In this document: positions 17,832-27,462 of the stretch, one piece after another | Position numbering within the stretch: position 1 is the first letter of the stretch | Layout: every line of letters starts with the position of its first letter | Source of the DNA: Aeromicrobium choanae | GTDB lineage: Bacteria; Actinomycetota; Actinomycetes; Propionibacteriales; Nocardioidaceae | DNA: 64,000 nt | Assembly: GCF_900167475.1 (NCBI RefSeq) | Contig: NZ_LT796768.1 | Coordinates: 3,348,001 to 3,412,000 of the forward strand | Direction: 5' to 3' | Notes under the pieces: generated by a model | Told to the model about the DNA's origin: nothing | The model's input: the letters and a program-made list of their open reading frames with translations, nothing else | The model's database searches: none | Program-made: the position numbers and the translations under genes

Positions 17832-18722
17832 ATGGGAATCGTCGTGGCGTTTGCGCTGGCAGGCGGACTGGCCCAGCTCGTCGACGGCACCCTCGGCATG
17901 GGCTTCGGCGTCACCTCGGCCACCGTGCTGCTGTTCATGGGCGTCGCGCCCGTCACGGCGAGCGCCGCCACCCATGCGGCGAAGCTGCCCACGACGCTGA
18001 TCAGCGGGCTCGCGCACTGGCGCGAGGGCAACGTCGACAGGGCCGTCCTGGTCCGCGTCGCGCTGCCTGGCGCGGTCGGCGGCTTCCTGGGCGCCGTCGT
18101 GCTCACGAACATCAGCCTCGCCTCGGCGAAGGGCTGGATGTCAGGCTTGCTGGTCTTCTTCGGCCTGGTGATCTTCGCCCGCTTCGGGCTCGGGGTCCGG
18201 CTGATCCCGACACCCAGGAACGGCAACACCGCGCGCTGGCTCTCGCCGATCGGACTGCTCGGCGGCTTCGTCGACGCCACCGGGGGCGGCGGCTGGGGCC
18301 CGGTCGTCACGCCCAGCCTGATGACCGTCACCCGTCACGAACCGCGCAAGGTCGTGGGAACCGTGAATGCCGCCGAGTTCCTGGTCGCCGTCTCCGTCTC
18401 GTTCGGATTCCTCACCGGCGCCGCGCAGCACGGGATCCCGTGGTTGCCCGTGGTCGGTCTCGCGCTCGGCGGCGTCATCATGGCCCCGATCGCGGCTCGA
18501 CTGGCCGGGCGGCTCCCACACGCACCGATGGGCACGATGGTCGGCGGCCTCGTGATCCTGGTCAACGGCGTCACGATCTTCGACGCGCTGGGCGGCCTGC
18601 CGAGCTGGCTCGATGCCGTGTTGATCCTGCTCGCGGTCGGCGTGACCGGCACCGTCGCCGCCAGGGCCTGGCGCCGCGAGAGGGACGAACGCAGAGCCGC
18701 GGTGCTGGTCCAGGCTTCCTGA
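17832..18722 (+). CDS. TauE/SafE-family (TSUP) membrane permease
   Basis: A probable exporter of sulfur-containing or other organic anions, about 296 residues with roughly eight hydrophobic segments. The first transmembrane segment holds LAQLVDGTLGMGFGVTSATVL, a TSUP hallmark. The second half repeats the pattern at GGFVDATGGGGWGPVVTPSL. The open frame extends far upstream, but the protein-like part begins at GTG 17826 or ATG 17832, after AAGGCGGGTGGG; I use the ATG. It is divergent from the nitronate-monooxygenase-like gene. Substrate specificity cannot be predicted within this family. Confidence 0.85.
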   Translation: MGIVVAFALAGGLAQLVDGTLGMGFGVTSATVLLFMGVAPVTASAATHAAKLPTTLISGLAHWREGNVDRAVLVRVALPGAVGGFLGAVVLTNISLASAKGWMSGLLVFFGLVIFARFGLGVRLIPTPRNGNTARWLSPIGLLGGFVDATGGGGWGPVVTPSLMTVTRHEPRKVVGTVNAAEFLVAVSVSFGFLTGAAQHGIPWLPVVGLALGGVIMAPIAARLAGRLPHAPMGTMVGGLVILVNGVTIFDALGGLPSWLDAVLILLAVGVTGTVAARAWRRERDERRAAVLVQAS

Positions 18723-18877
18723 GCGCCGCTCACCCGTCGCGCTCGTGCCCCCAGGGTGAGACTGCTGCGATCGTGGCCCTACCTGCTCGGCGTCGGCCGC
18801 ATCCTGCTCGGCAACCACGCGCGACCGGGGTGGACCGTCGTGGCCGCGATCGGCGACGCCACCACCGCAGACGAGCG

Positions 18878-21385
18878 CTAGTTGCTGGCGATCGCGTCCA
18901 GGACCTCCGTCCTGGTCGAGCGCCGTGCCGGCAGAAGGGCCGCGAGCACCCCGAGGACGATTCCGGCCACCAGGATCGTGATGAGCTCGATCCACGGGAT
19001 GCTGGGGGTGATGGTCGCCTCGCTGAGCCGGTTGAAGGACAGCACGAGCAGGAGCGACACCATCAGGCCGGTCAACAGGCCGCCCAGCGTGCCGAGCAGC
19101 GAGATCACGATCGACTCGAGGGTGATCATCCTGCGCACTCGCTGGTCGGTCATGCCGATGATGCGCAGCAGCCCGAGCTCACGACGGCGCTCCAGGATGG
19201 ACAGCGACATCGTGTTGATGATGCCGATCAGCGCGATCAGGACGCTCATGAGCAGCAGCCCGGTCACCGCCTCGATCAGGAAGTCGAAGACCGTCCCGAT
19301 GAGCTTGCCGACCGCGTTGCCTTCCTGCGCGGTGATGTCCGGTCGCTCGTCGGCGAGGTCCTGGATCGCCCGCTGGGTGCTGCCCTGCGCACCCGACGCC
19401 ACGTCCACGAACGCCACCGTCGGTGCGGCGTCGCCGACCAGGGAGGCGAACGTCTTCTCGTCGACGATGCTGCCGGTCTGGCCGGTGTCCTGCGACGGCG
19501 AGAGCGTCGCCACCACCCGCAGATCCTGATCCGCCCCCTGAGCAACCTTCACCGTCACCGTGCTGCCGATGTTGGGCGCCGTGCCGTCGCCCAGGTCGAG
19601 CACGGCGATGGTCCCGTCGGCCAGGTCGTCGAGGCTGCCCTTCTCGACGTTGATGCTGGCGATCTTGGTCATCTCGTCGACGTCACCGGAGGAGATCGTG
19701 GAGGCTGCCCCGTCCAACGTGGCCGCCACACGCTTGAAGGCGACGACCTCGTTGACGTCCTCGACGGCGCTCAGCTTGGCCACGAACGCGTCGTCGATGG
19801 TGCCGCCCTGGCTGACCACCAGGTAGTCCGCGGACTGGACGTCGTTGACCTGTTGGACGGCGAAGTCGCGGATGCTGGATCCCGCCACCGCCACCAGGGT
19901 GACCAGGAAGACACCGATCAGCAGCGCGTTGGCCGTGGTCGCCGTCCGCTTCGGGCTGCGCACGGAGTTGTCGACGGCCAGCCGCCCCTCGATGCCGAAC
20001 CGCTCGATCAACGGACGCGCCGCTCGGGCCCCCAGCCGGGCAAGGTAGGGCGCGCCCACGAACACCGCGGCCACGAACGCGACGGCACCGGTGCCGATGA
20101 CTCCGATGCGGGAGCCGACGAGCAGCCCGGCCAGCCCCGCGATCCCCAGCGCCAGGGCTATGACGGCCCGACGACGGCCCAGCGATGCGGACTCGGTGGC
20201 CGCCTCCCGCATCGCCTCGATCGGCTCCGTTCGTCCGGCACGTCGCGCGGGGACCATCACCGAGAGCACGGTGATGATCGTGCCGAGCAGCACACCGGTG
20301 ATGAGGTTCGACGCGCTGAAGGAGATCCCGCCGGGCAGGCTGTTGCCCGTGAGCTCGAGGACGCCTTGCAGCGCCAGCGTCAGGAGGTATCCGGCCACGA
20401 CGCCGAGGATCGAGCCAAGGACACCGAGGACGAGGCCCTCCATCCGCAGCGACCGCTTGAGCTGTCGTGGAGTGGCACCGATCGCGGCCAGCACGGCGAG
20501 CTCGCGAAGCCGCTGGGCCACGATGACGCTGAAGGTGTTGTAGATGACGAACCCACCGACAAGCAGGGCGAGGATGGCGAAGGCCTGCAGGGCGGTCTTC
20601 AACGTCTGCGCAAACGATCCGTTGGCCTCACGCTGGTCCTCGCGGAACTCGTCACCGGTCTGGACGTCGAACCCGTCCGGCACCACCTGGCCAGTCCCGG
20701 CGACGAGGTCGTCGGCAGATCCGCTCCCCGTCAGGTAGTAGGACTCGAAGGCCTGCCTGCCCGCGTTCAGCCAGTCGAAGGCATCGGCCTCGCTGATCGA
20801 GACGGTGCCCCCGCTGTCGAGGGAGTCGGAGTCGCCGAACGCGGTGATCGCGACCAGCTCCACCTGCTGCTTGCCGGCCAGGGTCAGCAGGGTGAGCTGG
20901 TCGCCCACCTTCAGTCGCTCGTTGTCGGCGAGCCCTTGGTCGACGGCGATCTCGCCGGATGCATCGGGCGCATCGCCGTCGACGACCCTGAGCGGGTCGA
21001 GGTCCTTGTCGGAGATCCACAGCCGCCCGGTGGCCGAGCTGGCGAACGGCTTGCCCTCGTCGTCCAGGAAGGCGACCGGCGCGGTGAGGATGCCCGCCCC
21101 TCCCTCGACACCGGGGAGTTTCAGGATCTGGTCGACCGTGGACTGCGGGAGCTTGAGCTGCTCGGGCTGCGCACCGGTGTTCTCCACCGTCGCGGGGTCG
21201 TCCGGGACCACCGCGACGTCGACGTTGCCGTACTGGTCGTCGATGTTGCCCTCGAGCGAGTCGATCACACCGTCGGAGATGACGCAGACGGCGGTGTAGA
21301 AGCCGACTCCCGCGATGATGGCCACGAGCGTCGCGAGGTACCGCCCGAGGTTGTGGCGGACGCTGCTGAGGACGAGATTGAACAC
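18878..21385 (-). CDS. ABC transporter permease, FtsX/MacB type
   Basis: An 835-residue export-type permease. The first transmembrane segment (about 15-40) is followed by a long extracytoplasmic MacB-like domain to about residue 230. A first FtsX domain follows (about 250-400), containing VIVAQRLRELAVLAAIGATPRQLKRSLRMEG. A second extracytoplasmic domain and a second FtsX domain close the protein (MSLSILERRRELGLLRIIGM). Duplicated FtsX domains are normal for this group. The ATPase gene precedes it by seven bases on the same strand. It probably works with that ATPase in lipid, peptide or drug extrusion. It converges on the TauE-type gene. Confidence 0.9.
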   Translation of the reverse strand: MFNLVLSSVRHNLGRYLATLVAIIAGVGFYTAVCVISDGVIDSLEGNIDDQYGNVDVAVVPDDPATVENTGAQPEQLKLPQSTVDQILKLPGVEGGAGILTAPVAFLDDEGKPFASSATGRLWISDKDLDPLRVVDGDAPDASGEIAVDQGLADNERLKVGDQLTLLTLAGKQQVELVAITAFGDSDSLDSGGTVSISEADAFDWLNAGRQAFESYYLTGSGSADDLVAGTGQVVPDGFDVQTGDEFREDQREANGSFAQTLKTALQAFAILALLVGGFVIYNTFSVIVAQRLRELAVLAAIGATPRQLKRSLRMEGLVLGVLGSILGVVAGYLLTLALQGVLELTGNSLPGGISFSASNLITGVLLGTIITVLSVMVPARRAGRTEPIEAMREAATESASLGRRRAVIALALGIAGLAGLLVGSRIGVIGTGAVAFVAAVFVGAPYLARLGARAARPLIERFGIEGRLAVDNSVRSPKRTATTANALLIGVFLVTLVAVAGSSIRDFAVQQVNDVQSADYLVVSQGGTIDDAFVAKLSAVEDVNEVVAFKRVAATLDGAASTISSGDVDEMTKIASINVEKGSLDDLADGTIAVLDLGDGTAPNIGSTVTVKVAQGADQDLRVVATLSPSQDTGQTGSIVDEKTFASLVGDAAPTVAFVDVASGAQGSTQRAIQDLADERPDITAQEGNAVGKLIGTVFDFLIEAVTGLLLMSVLIALIGIINTMSLSILERRRELGLLRIIGMTDQRVRRMITLESIVISLLGTLGGLLTGLMVSLLLVLSFNRLSEATITPSIPWIELITILVAGIVLGVLAALLPARRSTRTEVLDAIASN

Positions 21386-21392
21386 GGTGCGA

Positions 21393-22145
21393 TCAGCCCT
21401 CGAACTGCTTCATCCGGTCGAGGACCCGATCCGACGTGGGAGCGTCCATCGAGTCGACGATCTGGCCGTCAGCCAGGAAGAGCACGCGGTTGGCGTACGC
21501 CGCGGCGTGCGGGTCGTGGGTGACCATCACGATCGTCTGGCCGGTCTCGTCGACCGCGCGACGCATGAACGTCAGGATCTCGATTCCCGTCCGGGAGTCG
21601 AGGGCCCCGGTCGGCTCGTCGGCGAAGATGATGTCAGGCCTCGGTACCAGGGCCCGAGCCACCGCGACGCGTTGCTGCTGGCCACCGGAGAGCTGGCTGG
21701 GCAGGTTGCCGAGGCGCTCGGTGAGCCCGACGGTCTGCACGATCTCGTCGAACCACGCGTCGTCCGCGTCGGCACCCGCGAGCGTCAGCGGGAGCAGGAT
21801 GTTCTCGCGCGCGGTCAGCGACGGGATCAGGTTGTACTGCTGGAAGATGAAGCCCAGCCGGTCACGACGCAGCAGCGTCAGCTGGTTCTTGTTGAGCTTG
21901 GAGATGTCGGTGTCCCCGATGTAGGCCGCGCCCGCGGTCAGACGGTCCAGTCCGGCGACGCACTGCATGAGCGTGCTCTTGCCCGACCCGGACGGACCCA
22001 TGATCGCGGTGAACTCGTGCTCGGGGAAGTCCACGGTGACCCCAGCGAGGGCGTGAACGGCGGCATCGCCCTCCCCGTACGTCTTGCGGGCTTCGACGGC
22101 ACGGGCCGCAGCGGCGCGCGTGGTCGCCTGGGGTGAGGTGGTCAT
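21393..22145 (-). CDS. ABC transporter ATPase, MacB/LolD type
   Basis: A 250-residue ATPase partner of the FtsX-type permease. Walker A is GPSGSGKST, the Q-loop lies in FIFQQYNLIPSLTARENIL, the signature is LSGGQQQRVAVARAL, and Walker B is IIFADEPTGALDS, with the switch histidine in IVMVTHDPHAAAYA. GAGGAA precedes the ATG at a good distance. Together the two genes form a complete transporter. A CPBP-type membrane protease gene lies 42 bp downstream of the neighbouring regulatory gap on the same strand and may belong to the same unit. Confidence 0.92.
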   Translation of the reverse strand: MTTSPQATTRAAAARAVEARKTYGEGDAAVHALAGVTVDFPEHEFTAIMGPSGSGKSTLMQCVAGLDRLTAGAAYIGDTDISKLNKNQLTLLRRDRLGFIFQQYNLIPSLTARENILLPLTLAGADADDAWFDEIVQTVGLTERLGNLPSQLSGGQQQRVAVARALVPRPDIIFADEPTGALDSRTGIEILTFMRRAVDETGQTIVMVTHDPHAAAYANRVLFLADGQIVDSMDAPTSDRVLDRMKQFEG

Positions 22146-22187
22146 CGGGTTCCTCGTCTCATCCTGATCGGGTCGGCTGCTGGAAGT

Positions 22188-23033
22188 TCATGGGAGCTCG
22201 GAGCTCGCCGCCCGGCTGGAGCCGCGAACGAGGAAGACAGAGACGAAGCCGAACACGATCAGCAGGACGGTGACGACCGTGGCGACAGCCGTGGCACCGT
22301 CGGCGGATCCCGTGACCGCCTCATCGAGCCCACCCGTGGCCAGGAAGGTCGTCGGGTCGGTGAGGCCGTGCAGGACGATGGCCGTCCAGATCGTGCCCGT
22401 GAGGCGCATGGACAGATACATGAGCATGCCGAAGGCGAACGTGTAGACGACGGTGGCACCGACGACGCTCGCGGCCATCCCGGAGAAGATGTTCGCCGTG
22501 TGCATCAGGGCGAACAGCAGCGAGGAGACACCAGCGACGAAGCGCTCGGTGCGGCCGGCGTCTCGCAGCATCTTGACGGCCAGACCGCGCGTGACGAGCT
22601 CCTCGGCGAGTCCCACGCAGATACCGACCACGACCATCGCCGCCAGCTGCTCACCCGACCAGTAGTCCCAGTCGGTGCCGGCGACGTGGGCGGCGACGGC
22701 AGCCAGGACGAGCACCGGCGCGATCCACATCCACCGACGGCCGGGGACGCGCTGGCGGCCGAAGATCTCCGACAGCCAGCCGACCTTCGCGATGAACGCC
22801 AGGAGCGCGAGCGCGCCGATCGCGATGGGGAGCGCGACGCCGAGGAGGATGCTGGATGCGCTGGAGAGGATGTCGTCCTCGTCGATCTGGTCCGCGAAGA
22901 CGCGCTGGGTGATCTGGCCGACGAGCAGGTAGAAGACGAGGTACCCGCCCACGACCGCGAAGGCCTTCCAGGTGGCCGGTCGATCCCAGAAGCCGCGTGG
23001 GTCCGCTGACGTCGCGGGCGTGTGGTCGGTCAC
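22188..23033 (-). CDS. CPBP-family intramembrane metalloprotease
   Basis: A 281-residue CAAX-protease/bacteriocin-processing-type membrane protein with about eight hydrophobic segments. Motif 1 is EELVTRG (144-150, EExxxR), motif 2 is FALMH (174-178), and a third His lies in VLHGLTD. The GTG start at 23033 is chosen for the AGGAG seven bases upstream; a longer frame to 23534 runs over cobF and is a shadow. The gene lies between cobF and the ABC exporter genes, and its partner or substrate is unknown. Some relatives process peptides or act in immunity to them. Confidence 0.85.
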   Translation of the reverse strand: MTDHTPATSADPRGFWDRPATWKAFAVVGGYLVFYLLVGQITQRVFADQIDEDDILSSASSILLGVALPIAIGALALLAFIAKVGWLSEIFGRQRVPGRRWMWIAPVLVLAAVAAHVAGTDWDYWSGEQLAAMVVVGICVGLAEELVTRGLAVKMLRDAGRTERFVAGVSSLLFALMHTANIFSGMAASVVGATVVYTFAFGMLMYLSMRLTGTIWTAIVLHGLTDPTTFLATGGLDEAVTGSADGATAVATVVTVLLIVFGFVSVFLVRGSSRAASSELP

Positions 23034-23089
23034 GATCGTGCTCCTGGTGGTGAGGGCGGTGGGGCGGGGAGGTCCGGCTTCGAACGAGG

Positions 23090-23866
23090 CTAGGGCACGA
23101 CGATGTGGCTCGCGCGGCGCAAGAGATAGGTGTCCATCACCCAGCCACGCGCGGCCCGGGCCTCCTCGCGGCGAGTCGAGATCTCGTCGGCGACCTCGTC
23201 GAGCTGCCCGGCGACCAGCTGCTCGTCGGGTGAGCCGAGGTTGGCGCCCCACCAGATCCGCCAGGCCGATGGGTCGGACAGGCGGCGGCAGGTGAGCGAG
23301 CCGTCGAGCATGACGACGAGGTTGTCGCCCGTGCGGGCGTCGTCCAGCAGGCGACGGCCCGTCGTGATCGTGATCGGCCCGCCGATCGTGTTGAGCACGA
23401 GCCCGTGCCGTGCGGCGAGCAGCTGGACGCTGCTCAGGCCCGGGACCACCTCGACCGCCACGTCCACGTTCCCGCGCTCGACGATGCGGTCGGCCAGGCG
23501 AATCGCCGAGTCGTACAGCGCGGGGTCCCCCCACACGAGGATCGCGGCGTCACCGGGGTGCTCCTGCAGCGCCTGCTCGAAGGCGACGGCCCGCGCCTCG
23601 TGCCAGTCGCGCACGGCGGCGCCGTAGTCGGCCGGGTCGGCACGGTCGCGCTCCGGATCGGGGACGTGGACGATGCGCCACTCCCCCGTCACGTGCCGGT
23701 CGCAGATCGCCTCGCGCATCGCGATGAGGTCGGCCGTGCCCGGATGCTGCGCCGTCTTGTCCGCGACGAGGAAGTAGTCGACCTCGTTCAACACGCGTGC
23801 TGCCTGGGCCGTGAGGAGCTCCGGATCCCCCGGGCCGAGGCCGACGAGGGCGAGTCGCCGCGTCAC
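23090..23866 (-). CDS. cobF: Precorrin-6A synthase (deacetylating) CobF
   Basis: Methylates C1 of precorrin-5 and releases acetate to give precorrin-6A. It has 258 residues of the tetrapyrrole methylase fold: RRLALVGLGPGDPELLTAQA at the N terminus, then AILVWGDPALYDSAIRLADR and VEVVPGLSSVQLLAARHG. Its presence marks the aerobic, late-cobalt-insertion pathway. The GTG start overlaps the cobN stop by four bases (GTGA). It is the last gene of a six-gene riboswitch-controlled operon running from btuF-like to cobF. Confidence 0.93.
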   Translation of the reverse strand: MTRRLALVGLGPGDPELLTAQAARVLNEVDYFLVADKTAQHPGTADLIAMREAICDRHVTGEWRIVHVPDPERDRADPADYGAAVRDWHEARAVAFEQALQEHPGDAAILVWGDPALYDSAIRLADRIVERGNVDVAVEVVPGLSSVQLLAARHGLVLNTIGGPITITTGRRLLDDARTGDNLVVMLDGSLTCRRLSDPSAWRIWWGANLGSPDEQLVAGQLDEVADEISTRREEARAARGWVMDTYLLRRASHIVVP

Positions 23867-26800
23867 GCGTCGTCCTCGAGGTCGCCCTCGACCTCGAGGT
23901 ACACGCGCGCCATCTCGGCCATGACCTCCGGATCGGGCTCGGCCCACAGGCCACGGTCGGCCGCCTCGTTGAGCCGCTCGACGATGCCGCGCAGCGCCCA
24001 CGGGTTCGACCGGCGCATGAACTCCTGGTTCGTCTCGTCCAGGACGTACTCCTTCGCCAGCGACTCGTACATCCAGTCGTGGACGACGCCGGCCGTCGCG
24101 TCGAAGCCGAAGAGGTAGTCGACGGTGGCGGCCAGCTCGAAGGCGCCCTTGTACCCGTGGCGCTGCATCGCCGAGATCCAGCGCGGGTTCACGACGCGCG
24201 ACCGAAAGACCCGGTTCGTCTCCTCCTGCAGGGAGCGCGTGCGGACGGCGTCGGGCGTGGTCGAGTCGCCGACGTACGCCTTCGGCTCGGTGCCGGTCAG
24301 CGCGCGGACCGTGGCGATCATGCCGCCGTGGTACTGGAAGTAGTCGTCCGAGTCGGCGATGTCGTGCTCGCGGGAGTCGATATTCTTCGCCGCGACCGCG
24401 ATCCTGCGGTAGCTCGTCCGCATGTCGTCGCTGGCCGCCACGCCGTCGAGCCCGCGGCCATAGGCGAAGCCGCCCCACGCGGTGTAGACCTCGGCAAGGT
24501 CGGCGTCGTCGCGCCACGAGCCGGACTCGACCACCTGGAGGATGCCGGCGCCGTAGGAGCCCGGCTTCGAGCCGAAGATGCGTGTCGTCGCGCGACGCTC
24601 GTCGCCGTGCTCGGCGAGGTCCTGCCGGGTGTGGGCCCGCACGAAGTTGAGCTCGTCGGGCTCGTCCAGGCTGGCCACCAGCTGGACCGCGTCGTCGAGG
24701 ATCTCGATGACGTGCGGGAACGCGTCGCGGAAGAAGCCCGAGATGCGGATGGTGACGTCGATGCGCGGACGGCCGAGCTCCTCGAGACCGATGACCTCGA
24801 GCCCGTTGACCCGACGCGACGCCGGGTCCCACGTCGGCCGCACGCCCATCAGTGCGAGCACCTCGGCGATGTCGTCACCCGACGTGCGCATCGCGGACGT
24901 GCCCCAGACCGAGAGGCCCACCGAGCGCGGGTGCTCGCCGGTGTCCTCGAGGTGCCGGGTGACGAGCGACTCGGCCATCGCCTGCCCGGTGTCCCAGGCC
25001 AGTCGCGAGGGGACGGCGCGCGGGTCGACGGTGTAGAAGTTCCGCCCCGTCGGCAGGACGTTCACGAGGCCACGCAGCGGCGAGCCGGACGGCCCGGCCT
25101 GGACGAAGCCGCCGTCGAGCGCGTGCAGGATGTTCGTCAGCTCGTCGGTCGTGGCCGCGAGGCGCGGGACGACCTGCTCGGCCGCGAACCGCAGGACGTC
25201 GCGGACCACCGGGTCGTCGTGGAGCGTGTCGATCGCCTGCAGGTCCCAGTCCGCCTTCTCCATCGCCTCGACGAGGCCACGGGCCTGCGCCTCGACGGCG
25301 TCGACCTCGGCCATCGGGGCCTCGTCGGCGAGCCCGAGCGCGGCACGCAGCCCTGGAAGGGCACGGTTCTGCCCGCCCCACACCTGCGTGGCGCGCAGCA
25401 CCGCGAGCACGAGGTTCACGCGCGCCTCCCCCGCCGGCGCCTGGCCCAGGACGTGCAGGCCGTCGCGGATCTGGACGTCCTTGATCTCGCACAGCCAGCC
25501 GTCGACGTGCAGCAGGAAGTCGTCGAACTCCTCGTCGCCGGGCCGTTCCTCGAGGCCGAGGTCGCGGTGCATCTGGGCGGACTGCATGAGGGTCCAGATC
25601 TGCTGGCGGATCGCGGGCAGCTTGGGCGGGTCCATGGCGGCGACGTTGGCGTACTCGTCGAGCAGCTGCTCCAGCTTCGCGATGTCGCCGTAGCCCTCCG
25701 CCCGCGCCATCGGCGGGACGAGGTGGTCGACGATCGTGGCGTGGGCCCGACGCTTGGCCTGAGCCCCCTCCCCCGGGTCGTTGACGAGGAACGGGTAGAT
25801 CAGCGGCATGCTGCCGATCGCGGCATCGGTGGCGCACGCGGCCGACAGTGCCGCGTTCTTGCCCGGCAGCCACTCCATCGAGCCGTGCTTGCCCAGGTGG
25901 ACGACCGCGTCGGCGCCGAAGCCCTGCTCGAGCCACCGGTAGGCCGCGAGGTAGTGGTGCGACGGCGGCATGTCCGGGTCGTGGTAGATCGCGACCGGGT
26001 TCTCGCCGAAGCCACGCGGCGGCTGGATCAGGATCACGACGTTGCCCGCCCGCAGGGTCGCCAGGACGATGTCCCCGGCGTCGTCGACGAACAGCGAGCC
26101 GGGCGCCTCGCCCCACGTCTCCACCATCTCCTCACGCAGTGCGGCAGGCAGGTGTGCGGTCCAGCGGAGGTAGTCGTCGCGGCTGATCCGCACGTGCGAC
26201 TCGCTCAGCTGGGCCTGGGTCAGCCACTCCTCGTCCTGGCCACCGGCCTCGATCAGCGCGTGGATCAGGGCGTTGCCCGACGTGGTGTCCGGCTCCTCCC
26301 CCTCGACGGGCGGCAGCGGGTCGAGGCCGGGGATGGCGCCGGGCGAACCGAGGTCGTAGCCCGCGTCGCGCAGCTGGCGCAGCAGCCGGATGGCCGACAC
26401 GGGCGTGTCGAGCCCCACGGCGTTGCCGATGCGGCTGTGCTTGGTCGGGTAGGCCGACAGCACGAGGGCGACCTTGCGCTCGGCCGGCGGCACGTGGCGC
26501 AGGCGTGCGTGGTTCACGGCGATGCCGGCGACGCGGGCGCACCGCTCGGCGTCGGTGACGTAGCGGGGCAGGCCGTCTGCGTCGACCTCCTTGAACGAGA
26601 ACGGCACCGTGATGAGGCGGCCGTCGAACTCGGGGATCGCGATCTGGGTGGCGGAGTCGAGCGGGGTCACGCCGTCGTCGGACGCCTCCCACTCCGCGCG
26701 GCTGGAGGTCAGGGCGAGCGCCTGGAGGACGGGCACGTCCAGCGCCCGCAGCCGCTCGACGTCCCAGGACTCGTCGTCGCCGCCGGCGCTCACGGCCGCC

Positions 26801-27462
26801 GGCTTCGAGCCGCCCGCCGCGAGAACCGTGACGACGATCGCGTCGAGCGTGCCCAGCTCGGCGAACAGCTCGTCGGCCGCCGCCCGCAGCGACGAGACGT
26901 AGATCGGCACGCCGCAGGCCCGGCCGGTCGCGTCGATGGCGTCGGCCAGCTCGTGGGCGAAGGCGTTGTTGCCGCTGACCTCGTGGGCCCGGTAGTACAG
27001 GACACCGACCCGCGGCAGGTCGCTCGGCTCGGGCTGGCGGCCCACCCCCCACTCGGGCAGCAGGGCCGGCGGCTCGAAGCCCTCGCCGGTCAGGAGAACG
27101 GTGTCCGAAAGGAAGGCGTGCAGCTGGCGAAGGTTCTCGGTGCCGCCCTCCGCGAGGTAGCGATGGGCCTCGGCACAGATGCCGATCGGCACCGTCGACA
27201 GCTCCATCAGCGCGGCGTTGGGCGTGCGCTCGCCGCCGAGAACGACGAGCGGACGGCCGGCCTCCCGCACGAGCGCCGCGAGGTCGCGGACGTCCTCGGG
27301 AGAGCCCAGCACGCGCAGCACGACGAGGTCGGCCTCGCCGGTGAGCTCGTCCCGTCGCTCGTCCGTCACCCGGACGGGGTTGGCCCAGGTGTAGTCGGCG
27401 CCGCTGGCGCGGGCCGAGAGCAGGTCGGTGTCCGAGGTGGACATGAGGGCGATGCGGGTCAT
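23863..27462 (-). CDS. cobN: Cobaltochelatase large subunit CobN
   Basis: Large subunit of the ATP-dependent cobalt chelatase that inserts Co(II) into hydrogenobyrinate a,c-diamide. It has 1199 residues, within the usual range. Visible family segments include ALVLSAYPTKHSRIGNAVGLD, YRWLEQGFGADAVVHLGKHG, MEWLPGKNAALS and DYFQYHGGMIATVRALTG. The ATG at 27462 has GGAG just upstream and overlaps the preceding gene by four bases; the frame continues upstream only as a shadow. The partner AAA/VWA subunit is encoded at 36.5 kb under a different cobalamin riboswitch. Confidence 0.96.
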   Translation of the reverse strand: MTRIALMSTSDTDLLSARASGADYTWANPVRVTDERRDELTGEADLVVLRVLGSPEDVRDLAALVREAGRPLVVLGGERTPNAALMELSTVPIGICAEAHRYLAEGGTENLRQLHAFLSDTVLLTGEGFEPPALLPEWGVGRQPEPSDLPRVGVLYYRAHEVSGNNAFAHELADAIDATGRACGVPIYVSSLRAAADELFAELGTLDAIVVTVLAAGGSKPAAVSAGGDDESWDVERLRALDVPVLQALALTSSRAEWEASDDGVTPLDSATQIAIPEFDGRLITVPFSFKEVDADGLPRYVTDAERCARVAGIAVNHARLRHVPPAERKVALVLSAYPTKHSRIGNAVGLDTPVSAIRLLRQLRDAGYDLGSPGAIPGLDPLPPVEGEEPDTTSGNALIHALIEAGGQDEEWLTQAQLSESHVRISRDDYLRWTAHLPAALREEMVETWGEAPGSLFVDDAGDIVLATLRAGNVVILIQPPRGFGENPVAIYHDPDMPPSHHYLAAYRWLEQGFGADAVVHLGKHGSMEWLPGKNAALSAACATDAAIGSMPLIYPFLVNDPGEGAQAKRRAHATIVDHLVPPMARAEGYGDIAKLEQLLDEYANVAAMDPPKLPAIRQQIWTLMQSAQMHRDLGLEERPGDEEFDDFLLHVDGWLCEIKDVQIRDGLHVLGQAPAGEARVNLVLAVLRATQVWGGQNRALPGLRAALGLADEAPMAEVDAVEAQARGLVEAMEKADWDLQAIDTLHDDPVVRDVLRFAAEQVVPRLAATTDELTNILHALDGGFVQAGPSGSPLRGLVNVLPTGRNFYTVDPRAVPSRLAWDTGQAMAESLVTRHLEDTGEHPRSVGLSVWGTSAMRTSGDDIAEVLALMGVRPTWDPASRRVNGLEVIGLEELGRPRIDVTIRISGFFRDAFPHVIEILDDAVQLVASLDEPDELNFVRAHTRQDLAEHGDERRATTRIFGSKPGSYGAGILQVVESGSWRDDADLAEVYTAWGGFAYGRGLDGVAASDDMRTSYRRIAVAAKNIDSREHDIADSDDYFQYHGGMIATVRALTGTEPKAYVGDSTTPDAVRTRSLQEETNRVFRSRVVNPRWISAMQRHGYKGAFELAATVDYLFGFDATAGVVHDWMYESLAKEYVLDETNQEFMRRSNPWALRGIVERLNEAADRGLWAEPDPEVMAEMARVYLEVEGDLEDDA

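Noticed and set aside
18756..18881. Possible 41-residue GTG-started small protein between the TauE-type gene and the ABC permease
   Set aside because: No ribosome site at a proper distance, no known family, and it overlaps the permease stop codon. Possibly a gene remnant.
18440..21523. Long plus-strand frame opposite the FtsX-type permease
   Set aside because: Arg/Asp/His-rich shadow without any recognisable fold; the permease is well supported.
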